Made by a program: the position numbers and the translations under genes
From: Gallibacter pasteurianus_A
GTDB lineage: Bacteria; Bacillota; Clostridia; Peptostreptococcales; Anaerovoracaceae
Assembly: GCA_963596005.1 (NCBI GenBank)
Contig: CAVBJF010000001.1
Coordinates: 269,170 to 333,169, forward strand
Length of the DNA: 64,000 bases
Reading direction: 5' to 3'
Part shown: piece by piece, positions 16,670 to 26,722 of the stretch
How positions within the stretch are numbered: the first letter of the stretch is position 1
How the letters are laid out: every line of letters begins with the position of its first letter
The notes under the pieces: generated by a model
The model's input: the letters and a program-made list of their open reading frames with translations, nothing else
Told to the model about the DNA's origin: nothing
The model's database searches: none

Positions 16670-18061
16670 ATGAAAAGCGTAAGCGTTAAGGATATTTTTA
16701 GAAATTACGCTATGTATAGCGAAAAAAATATTACAGTTGAGGGTTGGGTCAGAACCAATAGAGGTTCTAACAAATTTGGATTTATAGAGCTAAATGACGG
16801 GTCTTTTTTTAAGTCATTGCAGGTTGTTTATGAGGTGGCAAATATAGACAATTTTGTGGAGATTTCAAAGGCGCCGATAGCTACAGCGTTAAAGGTAACC
16901 GGCGTGCTTGTTTTGACACCTGATGCGAAGCAACCATTTGAGCTAAAGGCAAAGAACATCGAGATAGAGGCAACATCGAGCTCGGATTATCCGCTTCAAA
17001 AGAAAAGGCACAGCCTCGAATATCTGAGGGAAATAGCACATTTAAGACCGAGGAGCAATACTTTTTCGGCAGTATTTAGAGTAAGATCTCTTGTTGCATA
17101 TGCGATACATAAGTTTTTTCAGGAAAATAATTTCGTTTATGTACATACGCCAATTATTACAGGAAGTGACGCTGAGGGTGCGGGCGAGATGTTTAGAGTG
17201 ACTACGCTTGATCCGAGCAATCCGCCGCTAAGTGACGGTGAGACTGATTTTTCGCAGGATTTTTTTGGGAAGGAAACAAATCTTACAGTTTCAGGACAGC
17301 TTGAAGCTGAGATTTTCGCACTTGCTTTTAAGGATATTTATACATTCGGGCCTACATTTAGGGCAGAGAACTCAAATACGGCAAGGCATGCTTCGGAATT
17401 TTGGATGATAGAGCCCGAAATGGCATTTTGTGACCTTGAGGGTAATATGCAGACCGCTGAGGCGATGATCAAGTATATAATACGTTATGTTCTCGAAAAC
17501 GCACCGGAAGAAATGGAGTTTTTCAATAACTTTATAGATAAAGACCTTTTAGACAGGCTGACAAATATTGTTGAGTCTGATTTTGCGAAGATAACATATA
17601 CAGAGGCGGTTGACATACTTAAGAAAGCCGACAAAGAGTTTGAATATCCGGTTGAGTGGGGTATTGATTTGCAGACCGAGCATGAAAGATATATAACAGA
17701 AGAGGTCTATAAAAAGCCCGTGTTTGTTACAGATTATCCAAAGGATATAAAGGCATTTTATATGCGTATAAACGACGATAACAAGACCGTTGCGGCTTGC
17801 GATCTTTTGGTGCCCGGCATAGGCGAGATCATAGGAGGTAGCCAGAGAGAAGAAAGGCTCGATGTTCTGCAGGCTCGCATGGCAGAAGTTGGTCTAAATG
17901 AAGAGGATTACTGGTGGTATCTCGAGCTACGAAAATACGGCGGTGTTATACATGCCGGATATGGGCTCGGTTTTGAGCGCATGATAATGTATGTCACAGG
18001 AATGAGCAATATAAGAGATGTCTTACCATTCCCGAGAACACCTAAGAATGCAGAGTTTTAA
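16670..18061 (+). CDS. asnS: Asparaginyl-tRNA synthetase
   Basis: Charges tRNA-Asn with asparagine. The class IIb synthetase has 463 residues: an N-terminal OB-fold anticodon-binding domain (VEGWVRTNRGSNKFGFIELNDGS) and a catalytic core with motif 2 (FGPTFRAENSNTARHASEFWMIEPE) and motif 3 (GYGLGFERM). The FRAENS signature and the overall length separate it from AspRS. RBS ACGAAAGGA precedes the ATG. No T-box riboswitch was recognised in the 200 bp upstream. Confidence 0.96.
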   Translation: MKSVSVKDIFRNYAMYSEKNITVEGWVRTNRGSNKFGFIELNDGSFFKSLQVVYEVANIDNFVEISKAPIATALKVTGVLVLTPDAKQPFELKAKNIEIEATSSSDYPLQKKRHSLEYLREIAHLRPRSNTFSAVFRVRSLVAYAIHKFFQENNFVYVHTPIITGSDAEGAGEMFRVTTLDPSNPPLSDGETDFSQDFFGKETNLTVSGQLEAEIFALAFKDIYTFGPTFRAENSNTARHASEFWMIEPEMAFCDLEGNMQTAEAMIKYIIRYVLENAPEEMEFFNNFIDKDLLDRLTNIVESDFAKITYTEAVDILKKADKEFEYPVEWGIDLQTEHERYITEEVYKKPVFVTDYPKDIKAFYMRINDDNKTVAACDLLVPGIGEIIGGSQREERLDVLQARMAEVGLNEEDYWWYLELRKYGGVIHAGYGLGFERMIMYVTGMSNIRDVLPFPRTPKNAEF

Positions 18062-18067
18062 GCAAAG

Positions 18068-18098
18068 ACGCAAGACTAAGATCTTGCGTTTACTTTTT
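18068..18098 (+). terminator. Intrinsic terminator after asnS
   Basis: ACGCAAGA (18068-18075) pairs with TCTTGCGT (18082-18089), followed by TTACTTTTT. Confidence 0.8.
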
Positions 18099-18148
18099 GT
18101 CAGACTTTTTATGAAAGCGTGATGTAAAAGAATGAAAGGAAATATAGA

Positions 18149-18820
18149 ATGCAAAATAAATTAGCAAAATACAAAGGAATAAAAGGTGCGATATTCGATA
18201 TAGACGGCACGATTGTAGACAGCATGCCGACCTGGTATGTCGCAGGAGCAAGCCTTTTAGATAAGTACAACATAAAAGCAGATGATGAGCTTGGCAGGAC
18301 TCTTTTTTCGCTGACGATAGAAGAAACGGCCGTTTATCTAAAGGAAACCTATGGCATAGACTTATCGGTTAGGGAAATCATAGATGCGATAAATGAGGCT
18401 ATGAGGGTATATTATGGAGAAAAAGTACAGGCAAAGCCGGGAATGATAGACTTGATAAAAACTTTTAGCGAAAACGGTATCAAACTGACGGTAGCTACTT
18501 CAACCGACAGAGATACATTTATGCCTTGCTTTGAAAGGCTTGGACTTACAAAATATTTTGACAGACTTTTCACCTGTACAGAAGTAGGGCAGAGCAAAAG
18601 CAACCCGGAGATTTTCTTGCAGGCACTTGATTTTATGGGTACAAAGCCGAAAGAAACATACCTGTTTGAGGATGGACTGTATTCAGCTAAAACAGCTAAG
18701 AAGCTGGGCATCAAGATAGTTGCTGTCTATGACGAGGTGTCAAAGCACGACTGGGAAGAGTTTAAAAAAATAGCAGATGTAGTGATCGAAAAAACGCCGA
18801 CAAAGTCTGTTGCATTGTAA
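18149..18820 (+). CDS. HAD-family hydrolase, beta-phosphoglucomutase-like
   Basis: A 223-residue haloacid dehalogenase superfamily phosphatase. Seen: motif I FDIDGTIVDS with the Asp nucleophile (near residue 17), a helical cap of subfamily I type, motif II VATST, and motif IV FEDGLYSAKTAKKLG. Such proteins are phosphoglycolate phosphatases, phosphoglucomutases or sugar-phosphate phosphatases; the sequence alone does not fix the substrate. RBS GAAAGGAAA. It lies alone between two transcription signals. Confidence 0.85.
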   Translation: MQNKLAKYKGIKGAIFDIDGTIVDSMPTWYVAGASLLDKYNIKADDELGRTLFSLTIEETAVYLKETYGIDLSVREIIDAINEAMRVYYGEKVQAKPGMIDLIKTFSENGIKLTVATSTDRDTFMPCFERLGLTKYFDRLFTCTEVGQSKSNPEIFLQALDFMGTKPKETYLFEDGLYSAKTAKKLGIKIVAVYDEVSKHDWEEFKKIADVVIEKTPTKSVAL

Positions 18821-18843
18821 ACGTAGGCATTTTGTGCTAAAAT
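18815..18843 (+). promoter_or_regulatory. Promoter of sstT (extended -10)
   Basis: TTGTAA (18815-18820) and TAAAAT (18838-18843) with a 17-bp spacer, the -10 preceded by TGC. It begins inside the HAD gene's last codons and lies 61 bp before sstT. Confidence 0.55.
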
Positions 18844-18903
18844 GATAAAAGATGCATAAAAAATATATAAGTAAAGACAAAAAAAGAGAGGACTTAAGGA
18901 AAG

Positions 18904-20145
18904 ATGAAAAACATTTTACAGGCGTGGAACAAGCTTAGTCTTGTTGTGCAAATTATAATCGGCCTTTGCATAGGCATAATCCTTGCACTTTGCTTTCCGA
19001 AGAAATTAGTTTTTATAACATTTTTCGGGGACTTGTTTGTAGGGGCACTAAAGGCGGTAGCGCCGATACTCGTACTATTTTTAGTAATGTCGGTTATTGC
19101 AAATCATAGGCAGGGTCAAAAGACAAACATGAAACGAATTATGGCCCTATATCTATTGGCTACATTTTTAGCCGGTACGGTAGCGGTAATAGCAAGCTTT
19201 ATTTTTGAGGTAGAACTCGTACTGCCAAATGTTACGGATACCGAGTTTGCACCACCGGAAAATATAGTAGAGGTAATACGACAGCTATTATTAAATGCTG
19301 TAGACAACCCTGTTAATGCGCTTACAAATGCAAATTATATAGGCATATTGGCGGCGGCAATCCTCATGGGCCTTGCATTGAGACATGGCAGGGATACTAC
19401 AAAGGATTTGGTATCGGATTTTGCAGAAGCAATCTCTAAAGTAGTTAGGTGGGTTATAAGCTTTGCCCCACTTGGAGTTATGGGCCTTGTATTTAACAGC
19501 ATAGCTTCAACAGGCATAAAGGAAATGAGTAAATATTTATGGCTCATATTGCTGCTTGTAGGCACTATGCTCTTTGTGGCGTTTATAGTAAATCCGATAA
19601 TAGTATTTATCAATATAAGGAGGAATCCATATCCACTCGTATGGCAGTGCATAAAGGAATCAGGTATATATGCATTCTTCACAAGGAGTTCTGCTGCGAA
19701 TATTCCTGTCAATATGAAGCTTTGTGAGAAGCTTGACCTTGATAAGGACACATATTCGATATCGATTCCGCTTGGAGCAACTATAAATATGGGCGGTGCT
19801 GCGATTACAATTTCTATACTCACACTTGCAGCAACTCATACGCTTGGTATTACGGTTGACTTGCCGACAGCGATCATCTTGTGCGTTGTATCGGCGATAG
19901 GTGCTTGCGGAGCTTCGGGAGTTGCGGGCGGATCGCTTTTACTTATACCACTTGCATGTAGCTTATTTGGTATTCCAAACGATATTGCTATGCAGGTTGT
20001 AGGGGTCGGATTTATCGTAGGTGTTATACAGGACTCTTGCGAAACAGCTATAAACTCATCAACAGATGTACTGTTTACTGCAACAGCAGAGTATGCAAAA
20101 GAAAGAAAGAATAAAAAGAATGAAGCTAAAGAAGCTCAGGCATAA
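18904..20145 (+). CDS. sstT: Serine/threonine:Na+ symporter SstT
   Basis: Imports L-serine and L-threonine with sodium (dicarboxylate/amino acid:cation symporter family). The 413-residue membrane protein shows the SstT-specific stretches LFVGALKAVAPILVL, ANHRQGQKTN, YAFFTRSSAANIPVN and the end region DSCETAINSSTDVLFTA, which I recognise from the E. coli protein over nearly the whole length. Hairpins HP1 and HP2 carry the Ser-rich and GASGVAGGSLLLIP motifs. Serine can feed pyruvate directly to the ferredoxin oxidoreductase encoded next. Confidence 0.95.
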   Translation: MKNILQAWNKLSLVVQIIIGLCIGIILALCFPKKLVFITFFGDLFVGALKAVAPILVLFLVMSVIANHRQGQKTNMKRIMALYLLATFLAGTVAVIASFIFEVELVLPNVTDTEFAPPENIVEVIRQLLLNAVDNPVNALTNANYIGILAAAILMGLALRHGRDTTKDLVSDFAEAISKVVRWVISFAPLGVMGLVFNSIASTGIKEMSKYLWLILLLVGTMLFVAFIVNPIIVFINIRRNPYPLVWQCIKESGIYAFFTRSSAANIPVNMKLCEKLDLDKDTYSISIPLGATINMGGAAITISILTLAATHTLGITVDLPTAIILCVVSAIGACGASGVAGGSLLLIPLACSLFGIPNDIAMQVVGVGFIVGVIQDSCETAINSSTDVLFTATAEYAKERKNKKNEAKEAQA

Positions 20146-20232
20146 AAAAATAGTTAACTACAATAAAAGTTAAATATAAGAAATATACAGTGATATGCAA
20201 TTTATATTGCATGAGCAAACGGAGGTTTACAA
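20146..20232 (+). promoter_or_regulatory. Leader before pyruvate:ferredoxin oxidoreductase with two palindromes
   Basis: TAGTTAACTA (20151-20160) is a perfect palindrome. ATGCAAT (20195-20201) and ATTGCAT (20206-20212) form a 7-bp hairpin with a 4-nt loop, just before the ACGGAGG ribosome binding site. No promoter with both hexamers close to consensus was found. The repeats could be operators or RNA structure. Confidence 0.3.
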
Positions 20233-23200
20233 ATGAGTAAGGTTATCAAAATTGTAGACGGTAATGAAGCAGCAGCTTACGTCGCATATGCGTTTACTGA
20301 AGTTGCCGGTATTTACCCAATAACACCGTCTTCGCCGATGGCAGAAAAGACTGACGAATGGTCTGCAAACGGTCTAAAAAACATTTTTGGACAAAGTGTC
20401 AGACTTGTAGAGATGCAGTCTGAGGCAGGAGCTGCCGGTGCCGTACACGGAGCACTTGAGTCAGGTGCACTTGCAACTACATTTACATCATCACAGGGTC
20501 TTATGCTGATGATTCCTACACTTCACAGAATTTCAGGTCAGAGACACCCAGGAGTACTTCATGTAGCGGCAAGAACAGTCGGCACACATGCATTCTCAAT
20601 ATTCGGAGATCATTCGGATGTTATGAACTGCAGACAGACAGGTTTTGCAATGCTGTCAACAGGTAGCGTACAGGAAGTAATGGATCTTGCGGGAGTTGCG
20701 CATCTTGCAGCTGTAAAGGGCAGAATCCCATTCCTACATTGGTTCGATGGATTTAGAACTTCACACGAAATTCAAAAGGTTGAGGCACTTACATACGATG
20801 AATTTGCTAAGCTACTCGACTACGATGCGCTAAAAGCATGGAAAGACGAAGCTATGAATCCGGAAACTCCTACTATGAGAAGTACAGTTCAAAACCCTGA
20901 TATTTACTTCCAGGTAAGAGAAGCAAATAATGAGGATTATGAGAAGCTTCCTGACATAGTAGAGGATTACATGGCAGAGATTTCGAAGCTGACAGGCAGA
21001 GAATACCATATATTCAATTACTACGGTGCAAAGGATGCCGAAAAGGTAATCATCGCTATGGGTTCTGTATGCGGTGCGGTACAGGAAGTAGTAGACAAGC
21101 TAAACAAAGAGGGCGAAAAGGTTGGCCTTTTGCAGGTACATCTTTACAGACCGTTCTCTGTAAAGCATATGCTTGCGGCTATTCCTAAGACAGTTAAGAA
21201 GATCGCAGTTCTCGACAGAGTAAAGGAAGCAGGAGCAGTCGGTGAGCCTCTATATGAGGATGTTTGCTCTGCATACAACGAATTTGACGGCAGATTTGAA
21301 GGCAAGCTACCTGTTATCGTTTCCGGTAGATATGGCCTTTCATCTAAGGACACAGATCCTGCTTGCATCAAGGCTGTATATGACAATCTTGACAAGAAGG
21401 AACCTGTAAACCACTTTACAATCGGTATTAACGACGATGTAACACATAAATCTCTTCCGCTTGAGAAGGATTTTGTAATAGAAAACGAGGGAACAATCAG
21501 CTGTAAGTTCTGGGGACTTGGCTCAGACGGTACAGTTGGTGCCAACAAAAACTCGATAAAGATTATCGGAGATCAGACAGACAAGTACTGTCAGGCGTAC
21601 TTCGAATACGATACTAAGAAATCATTTGGTATTACTAAGTCTCACTTGAGATTTGGCGACACTCCTATAAGATCTACATATCTTGTAAAGAGTGCAAACT
21701 TCGTAGCTTGCCACAATCAAAACTATCTAAGACAGTACGATATGATTTCTGAGCTAAAGCCGGGTGGCACTTTCCTACTAAACTGCCACTGGGGCAAAGA
21801 TGAGCTTGATGAGCATCTTCCTGCAGATGTAAAGAGATATATTGCAAATAACAATATAGATTTTTATATCATTGATGCTAACAAGTGCTCACAGGAAATA
21901 GGACTTGGCAACAGATCTAACATGGTACTTCAGGCTGCATTCTTCAATCTGTCAAAGGTAATACCTGTTGATGATGCTGTAAAGCACATGAAGGAAGCGG
22001 TTAAAAAGACATTCGGCAAAAAAGGTGAAGCGATCGTAAACATGAATATGCAGGCTGTAGACGCAGGTATAACTGCACCTGTAAAGGTAGATGTACCATC
22101 TTCATGGAAAGATGCTAAGGACGAAAAGAAAGAAGCAAAGGGCGATTTGCCAAAGATTATCACAGAAATACTTGAGCCAATCAACGCTCAAAAGGGCGAC
22201 GATCTACCTGTAAGCATGTTTGTAGACATGAAGGACGGCGTTATGGATCAGGGCACATCAAGATACGAAAAGAGAGGTATCGCAACAGATTTGCCTGTTT
22301 GGGATAAGGATGCTTGTATCCAGTGTAACCAGTGCTCATATGTATGTCCTCATGCTGTAATTCGTCCATTCCTACTTGATAGCAAGGAAGATGCGGCAAA
22401 GCCTGCAGGTTTTGCGACAGTAGATGCTAAAGGCAAGGGACTTGAAGAGTTTAAGTACAGCATGCAGATTTCAACTCTTGACTGCACAAGCTGCGGAGTC
22501 TGCGTTGAGACATGTCCAAAGAACGGAGAAGCGATAAAGCTTGTACCGGTAGAAGATGTGGATCTTGACCAAACAAACTGGAACTACGCTATGACAATCA
22601 AGGAAAAGAAGGATGCCGTAGATAAATACTCAATCAAGGGTTCACAGTTCTACCAGCCACTCCTCGAGTTCTCAGGAGCTTGTGCAGGTTGCGGAGAAAC
22701 AGCATATTCTAAGCTACTTACACAGCTTTACGGCGATAAGATGTATATGGCTAACGCAACAGGCTGTACTCAGGCTTGGGGCGCTGCAATGCCAAGCATG
22801 CCTTACTGCAAGAACAGCCAAGGCAAGGGCGTTGCATGGTCAAACTCTCTATTTGAAAACAACGCAGAATTTTCTTACGGTATGTGCCTTGCTGTACAGC
22901 ACCAGAGAGAAAATGTAAAGCTTGATGTCGAAAAATTGGCAGAGATTGTCGGCGATGCAGAAATAAAAGACGCTATTGCAAAATGGGAAGAAACATATGA
23001 TGATCTTGATGCATCAGCAGCAGCATCAGAAAATTTGATAGCTGTACTTGAAGCGGCAAAACTGTCAGGTGAGGCTGCGGATGTTGCAAAAACAATTCTC
23101 GAAAAGAGAAAGCATCTAAATAAAAAGACAATGTGGATGTACGGCGGCGACGGCTGGGCATACGACATCGGTTACGGCGGACTTGACCACGTATTTGCGA

Positions 23201-23760
23201 TGGGCGAGGATGTAAATGTATTGATCGTTGATACAGAAGTATATTCAAATACAGGCGGACAGTCATCAAAGGCAACTCCGATCGGTGCGGTTGCACAGTT
23301 CCAGGCATCAGGTAAAAAGACTCAGAAGAAGGATCTTGGCAGACTTATGATGACATACAACAATGTATATGTTGCACAGTGTGCTATGGGCGCAAATCCA
23401 AATCAGCTACTCAAGGCAATCAAAGAGGCTGAGGAACACAAGGGTCCATCTATAGTAATATGCTACGCTCCATGTATCAATCACGGGATCAAGAAGGGCA
23501 TGAAGAACGCTCAGGCAGAGATGAAAGCCGCTGTAGAATCAGGATACTGGAATCTATACAGATGGAATCCTTCAACAAAGGTATTGACACTCGACTCAAA
23601 AGAGCCATCAAAGGATCTACTCGAATTCTTGAGAGGTGAAGTAAGATACTCAGCGCTTGACATTACATTCCCTGAAAATGCAAAGACATTGTTTAAGGAA
23701 GCAGAAGACTCAGCTAAGGAAAGATATGAGTATTACAAAAATCTTGCGGATAATAAGTAA
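20233..23760 (+). CDS. nifJ: Pyruvate:ferredoxin oxidoreductase, single-chain
   Basis: Oxidises pyruvate with CoA to acetyl-CoA and CO2, reducing ferredoxin; the central step of clostridial fermentation. The 1175-residue homodimer-type chain has all domains fused: domain I (AYAFTEVAGIYPITPSSPMAE), transketolase C-like domain, gamma domain, a two-cluster ferredoxin domain (CIQCNQCSYVCPH and CTSCGVCVETCP), and the thiamine-diphosphate domain with the proximal-cluster Cys (SGACAGCGET) and the TPP motif GDGWAYDIGYGGLDH. NTGGQSSKATP is also present. RBS ACGGAGG. The CoA-transferase follows, linking acetyl-CoA formation with acid exchange. Confidence 0.97.
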   Translation: MSKVIKIVDGNEAAAYVAYAFTEVAGIYPITPSSPMAEKTDEWSANGLKNIFGQSVRLVEMQSEAGAAGAVHGALESGALATTFTSSQGLMLMIPTLHRISGQRHPGVLHVAARTVGTHAFSIFGDHSDVMNCRQTGFAMLSTGSVQEVMDLAGVAHLAAVKGRIPFLHWFDGFRTSHEIQKVEALTYDEFAKLLDYDALKAWKDEAMNPETPTMRSTVQNPDIYFQVREANNEDYEKLPDIVEDYMAEISKLTGREYHIFNYYGAKDAEKVIIAMGSVCGAVQEVVDKLNKEGEKVGLLQVHLYRPFSVKHMLAAIPKTVKKIAVLDRVKEAGAVGEPLYEDVCSAYNEFDGRFEGKLPVIVSGRYGLSSKDTDPACIKAVYDNLDKKEPVNHFTIGINDDVTHKSLPLEKDFVIENEGTISCKFWGLGSDGTVGANKNSIKIIGDQTDKYCQAYFEYDTKKSFGITKSHLRFGDTPIRSTYLVKSANFVACHNQNYLRQYDMISELKPGGTFLLNCHWGKDELDEHLPADVKRYIANNNIDFYIIDANKCSQEIGLGNRSNMVLQAAFFNLSKVIPVDDAVKHMKEAVKKTFGKKGEAIVNMNMQAVDAGITAPVKVDVPSSWKDAKDEKKEAKGDLPKIITEILEPINAQKGDDLPVSMFVDMKDGVMDQGTSRYEKRGIATDLPVWDKDACIQCNQCSYVCPHAVIRPFLLDSKEDAAKPAGFATVDAKGKGLEEFKYSMQISTLDCTSCGVCVETCPKNGEAIKLVPVEDVDLDQTNWNYAMTIKEKKDAVDKYSIKGSQFYQPLLEFSGACAGCGETAYSKLLTQLYGDKMYMANATGCTQAWGAAMPSMPYCKNSQGKGVAWSNSLFENNAEFSYGMCLAVQHQRENVKLDVEKLAEIVGDAEIKDAIAKWEETYDDLDASAAASENLIAVLEAAKLSGEAADVAKTILEKRKHLNKKTMWMYGGDGWAYDIGYGGLDHVFAMGEDVNVLIVDTEVYSNTGGQSSKATPIGAVAQFQASGKKTQKKDLGRLMMTYNNVYVAQCAMGANPNQLLKAIKEAEEHKGPSIVICYAPCINHGIKKGMKNAQAEMKAAVESGYWNLYRWNPSTKVLTLDSKEPSKDLLEFLRGEVRYSALDITFPENAKTLFKEAEDSAKERYEYYKNLADNK

Positions 23761-23773
23761 GATACGGTATAAT
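23744..23773 (+). promoter_or_regulatory. Possible promoter of the CoA-transferase gene
   Basis: TTGCGG (23744-23749) and a perfect TATAAT (23768-23773) with an 18-bp spacer. It overlaps the last codons of the upstream gene and lies 64 bp before the CoA-transferase start. No strong terminator separates the genes, so read-through is also likely. Confidence 0.45.
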
Positions 23774-23836
23774 ATAGCAACTATTTGAATGAGATGTGGC
23801 AGTAGCTTTTAGCGAAGCTTGCCGAGGAGGTTTTCA

Positions 23837-25171
23837 ATGGATTTTGCGAAAGAATATAAGCAAAAATTAAAAACACCGCAAGAGGCTGTCAAGGTAGTGA
23901 AGGACGGAGATTGGGTTGACTTTAGTACATGCAACGGCTTTCCACACTTGCTTGATGCGGCTCTTGCACAGAGAAAAGACGAGCTAAACGACATCAAGAT
24001 TAGAGGCTACATGGCGCTAAGACCACTTGAAGTTGTTGAGTGCGATCCAAACAGAGATACATTCACATACAATTCATGGCATTGTTCAGGGTATGAGAGA
24101 AAGCTGGCAGACAAGGGACTTTGCAATTACATACCTATGATATTTAGGAATGTAGGCGAATACTATGGTAGGTATCTGACTGTAAATGTAGCTATGATGG
24201 CAGTGCCACCAATGGATGAACATGGATATTTTAACTTCTCGATCAACAATGCGACAGCAAGAGAAACACTTGATGCCGCAGACACAATCATACTCGAGGT
24301 AGACGAAAATTTGCCAAAGGTTTATGGCGGATTTTATGAAAGTATCCACATCTCAGAGGTGGATATGATAGTGGAAGGCAAACATGATCCTTTAGTAGAG
24401 CTTCCACCATCAGCTACAACTGAGATTGACGAGGCTATCGCAGAAAAGGTAGTATCAAACATGCGAGACGGCTCGACAATACAGCTTGGCGTAGGCGGTA
24501 TGCCTAACGCTGTAGGGCAGATGATAGCTAAATCAGATCTTAAGGATTTAGGTATTCATACAGAATTGCTTGTCGATGCATATTACGATATGTTCAAGGC
24601 AGGTAAGATTACAAACAGACTCAAAACGATTGATAAGCATAAGGGCACATTCGGATTTGCTCTTGGTACACAAAATCTTTATGATTGGGTAACCGAAAAT
24701 CCGGGAATGGTAACTGCGCCAATCAGTTATATAAATGCGCCTAAAGTCATTGCACAGCTTGATGACTTCGTATCGATCAATAACTGCATTTCTGTCGATT
24801 TGTACGGACAAATTTGTGCAGAGAGCGCAGGTACAAGACACATAAGCGGTACAGGCGGACAGCTCGACTTCTTGACAGGAGCTTTTGATGCTAAGGGCGG
24901 ACAGAGCTTCATATGTATGACATCTTCGTTTACAGACAAGCAGGGCAACCTCAAGTCAAGGATATTACCTACATTTAACGGAGATATTGTAACAGACCCA
25001 AGAAGCCAAAGCTTCATACTCGTTACCGAATATGGACTTGTAAATTTAGCCGGTCTGTCAAGTTGGGAAAGAGCAGAAAAAATAATTTCTCTTGCTCACC
25101 CACAACACAGAGAGGACTTAATCAAAGCTGCTGAAGCTCAGAAGATTTGGAGAAAGTCTAATAAAAAGTAA
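23837..25171 (+). CDS. Butyryl-CoA:acetate CoA-transferase (family I, acetyl-CoA hydrolase/transferase fold)
   Basis: Transfers CoA between acyl-CoA and acetate. The 444 residues show the fold's N-terminal stretch KDGDWVDFSTCNGFP, the GVGGMPNAVGQM loop, and the active-site region CAESAGTRHISGTGGQLDF with the glutamate that forms the acyl-CoA intermediate. The SGTGGQLDF spacing resembles butyryl-CoA:acetate transferases of butyrate producers, as I remember them. 4-hydroxybutyrate or succinate-specific relatives share the fold, so the exact acyl substrate is inferred. ATG 23837 is used because GAGGAGG lies 6 nt before it. brnQ follows 12 bp downstream. Confidence 0.85.
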   Translation: MDFAKEYKQKLKTPQEAVKVVKDGDWVDFSTCNGFPHLLDAALAQRKDELNDIKIRGYMALRPLEVVECDPNRDTFTYNSWHCSGYERKLADKGLCNYIPMIFRNVGEYYGRYLTVNVAMMAVPPMDEHGYFNFSINNATARETLDAADTIILEVDENLPKVYGGFYESIHISEVDMIVEGKHDPLVELPPSATTEIDEAIAEKVVSNMRDGSTIQLGVGGMPNAVGQMIAKSDLKDLGIHTELLVDAYYDMFKAGKITNRLKTIDKHKGTFGFALGTQNLYDWVTENPGMVTAPISYINAPKVIAQLDDFVSINNCISVDLYGQICAESAGTRHISGTGGQLDFLTGAFDAKGGQSFICMTSSFTDKQGNLKSRILPTFNGDIVTDPRSQSFILVTEYGLVNLAGLSSWERAEKIISLAHPQHREDLIKAAEAQKIWRKSNKK

Positions 25172-25183
25172 AGGAGAGGTAAA

Positions 25184-26557
25184 ATGGGAGAAAACTTGAA
25201 CAAAAAGAAAAATACCAAGCTTGATCTTATGACGGTAGGATTCGCATTATTTGCGATGTTCTTCGGAGCAGGAAACTTGATCTTTCCACCTGAAATTGGT
25301 ATAACAGCTGGTCCAAAGTGGTGGATCGGAGCAATTTGCTTTATCATAGCTGACGCCGGACTTGCACTATTAGCTTTGTTCTCATTGATTAAATACGATG
25401 GAGACATTGAAAAAGTAACAGGTACAATCGGTAGAGTGCCCGGAAATATTATTAACAGTATCATGATACTATGTATCGGATGTCTTGTTGCAACACCAAG
25501 GACAGCGGCAACAACATTCGAGCTTGGATATTTACCTGTAACAGGTACAGAAAACAGCAAATTAGTACTTGCTATCTTCTCGGTAGTATTCTTTGCTATT
25601 GTATTGGTACTTACAATCAGACCAAACAAGGTAGTAGATATCGTAGGCAAGATCCTTACACCTATATTGTTGATAACACTTGCAATTATCATTATTATAG
25701 GTGTCGTTGCACCGGCTGCTGACATACAGCCTGCAATGGTTGACTCAACAGTAAAAGATGGTATAGCTAACGGATATCAAACTCTTGACGGTATGGCAGC
25801 ATTGTTCTTTGGAATAATCATCATATCTTCAATCAGAGACAAAGGATACACTGATAAGGCAGAAGAAAAGGCAATGGCAGGAAAGGCTGGAGCTCTTGCA
25901 GGCATACTTCTTGCACTTGTTTACGGCGGACTTGCTTACCTTGGAGCTTCAACAGGTCAGCTATGGCACGATGAAGCATATGCACAGTTGATGTCAGGCA
26001 CTGGCATAGACAGAGCATCACTTCTTACAAATATCGCTCAGGAATTAGTTGGAAGACCGGGAGTTATCATCCTTGGAGTTATCGTAGCATTCGCTTGCTT
26101 GACAACAGCAATCGGACTTGTATCAGCTACATCTGACTTCTTCTCAAAGCTTTCAAACGGCAAGTTATCATATAGTATGGCAGTTATACTAAACATTATC
26201 GTATGTATACTTGTATGTAACCTTGGACTTTCAAAGATCGTAGCATTTGCGGCTCCAATACTTGTATTGGTATATCCACCGGTTATCGTATTGTTTGTGC
26301 TTTCTTACCTTTCAAAGGAGAAGTTCAAGAGAAATGTATACGTTTGCACAACACTATTTGCATTCGTAGTAAGCTTGATTCAGACTTTCTGCGATACATT
26401 CGGTATGGAAGCTCTAAGCTGGATCCACAAGCTACCTTTTGATGTTTACGGCTTCGGTTGGGTAATTCCTGCAATCGTAGGATTTATCGTTGGTATGCTT
26501 ATACCTGGACCTACAATGAAGGAAGTAGAAGAAAAAAGAGCACAGGCAGCAGCTTAA
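25184..26557 (+). CDS. brnQ: Branched-chain amino acid:cation symporter BrnQ
   Basis: Imports leucine, isoleucine and valine with Na+ or H+. The 457-residue membrane protein has about 12 hydrophobic segments. The diagnostic N-terminal region FAMFFGAGNLIFPPEIG is present, as are TPRTAATTFELGYLP and CLTTAIGLVSATSDFF. RBS AAGGAGAGG. It is probably co-transcribed with the CoA-transferase, which suits an organism fermenting amino acids. Confidence 0.95.
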   Translation: MGENLNKKKNTKLDLMTVGFALFAMFFGAGNLIFPPEIGITAGPKWWIGAICFIIADAGLALLALFSLIKYDGDIEKVTGTIGRVPGNIINSIMILCIGCLVATPRTAATTFELGYLPVTGTENSKLVLAIFSVVFFAIVLVLTIRPNKVVDIVGKILTPILLITLAIIIIIGVVAPAADIQPAMVDSTVKDGIANGYQTLDGMAALFFGIIIISSIRDKGYTDKAEEKAMAGKAGALAGILLALVYGGLAYLGASTGQLWHDEAYAQLMSGTGIDRASLLTNIAQELVGRPGVIILGVIVAFACLTTAIGLVSATSDFFSKLSNGKLSYSMAVILNIIVCILVCNLGLSKIVAFAAPILVLVYPPVIVLFVLSYLSKEKFKRNVYVCTTLFAFVVSLIQTFCDTFGMEALSWIHKLPFDVYGFGWVIPAIVGFIVGMLIPGPTMKEVEEKRAQAAA

Positions 26558-26583
26558 ATAAAACAAAAAAATATTGGCAACAA

Positions 26584-26621
26584 AGCGCACCTACAGAGCA
26601 TATCTTAGGTGTGCTTTTTTT
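26584..26621 (+). terminator. Intrinsic terminator after brnQ
   Basis: AGCGCACCTA (26584-26593) pairs with TAGGTGTGCT (26606-26615) with one G-U pair, followed by seven T in total. Confidence 0.9.
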
Positions 26622-26644
26622 CAAAACTTTTATATAGCAAAAGG

Positions 26645-26673
26645 TGCATAATATTGTGCAATTATGCTATAAT
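26645..26673 (+). promoter_or_regulatory. Extended -10 promoter of the pyrH-polC operon
   Basis: TG-C-TATAAT (26665-26673) is a full extended -10 with a perfect hexamer. The -35 region 17 bp upstream (TGCATA) is poor, as is common with extended -10 promoters. It lies 49 bp before pyrH. Confidence 0.65.
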
Positions 26674-26722
26674 TTACTGGGAAAGAAAATTTTATGTGTA
26701 AGTATAAAAAGAGGAGAGAAAA

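Noticed and set aside
20146..20232. Rex operator before the pyruvate:ferredoxin oxidoreductase gene
   Set aside because: GTTAAC and GTTAA occur, but orientation and spacing do not match the GTTAA-N4-TTAAC type Rex box.
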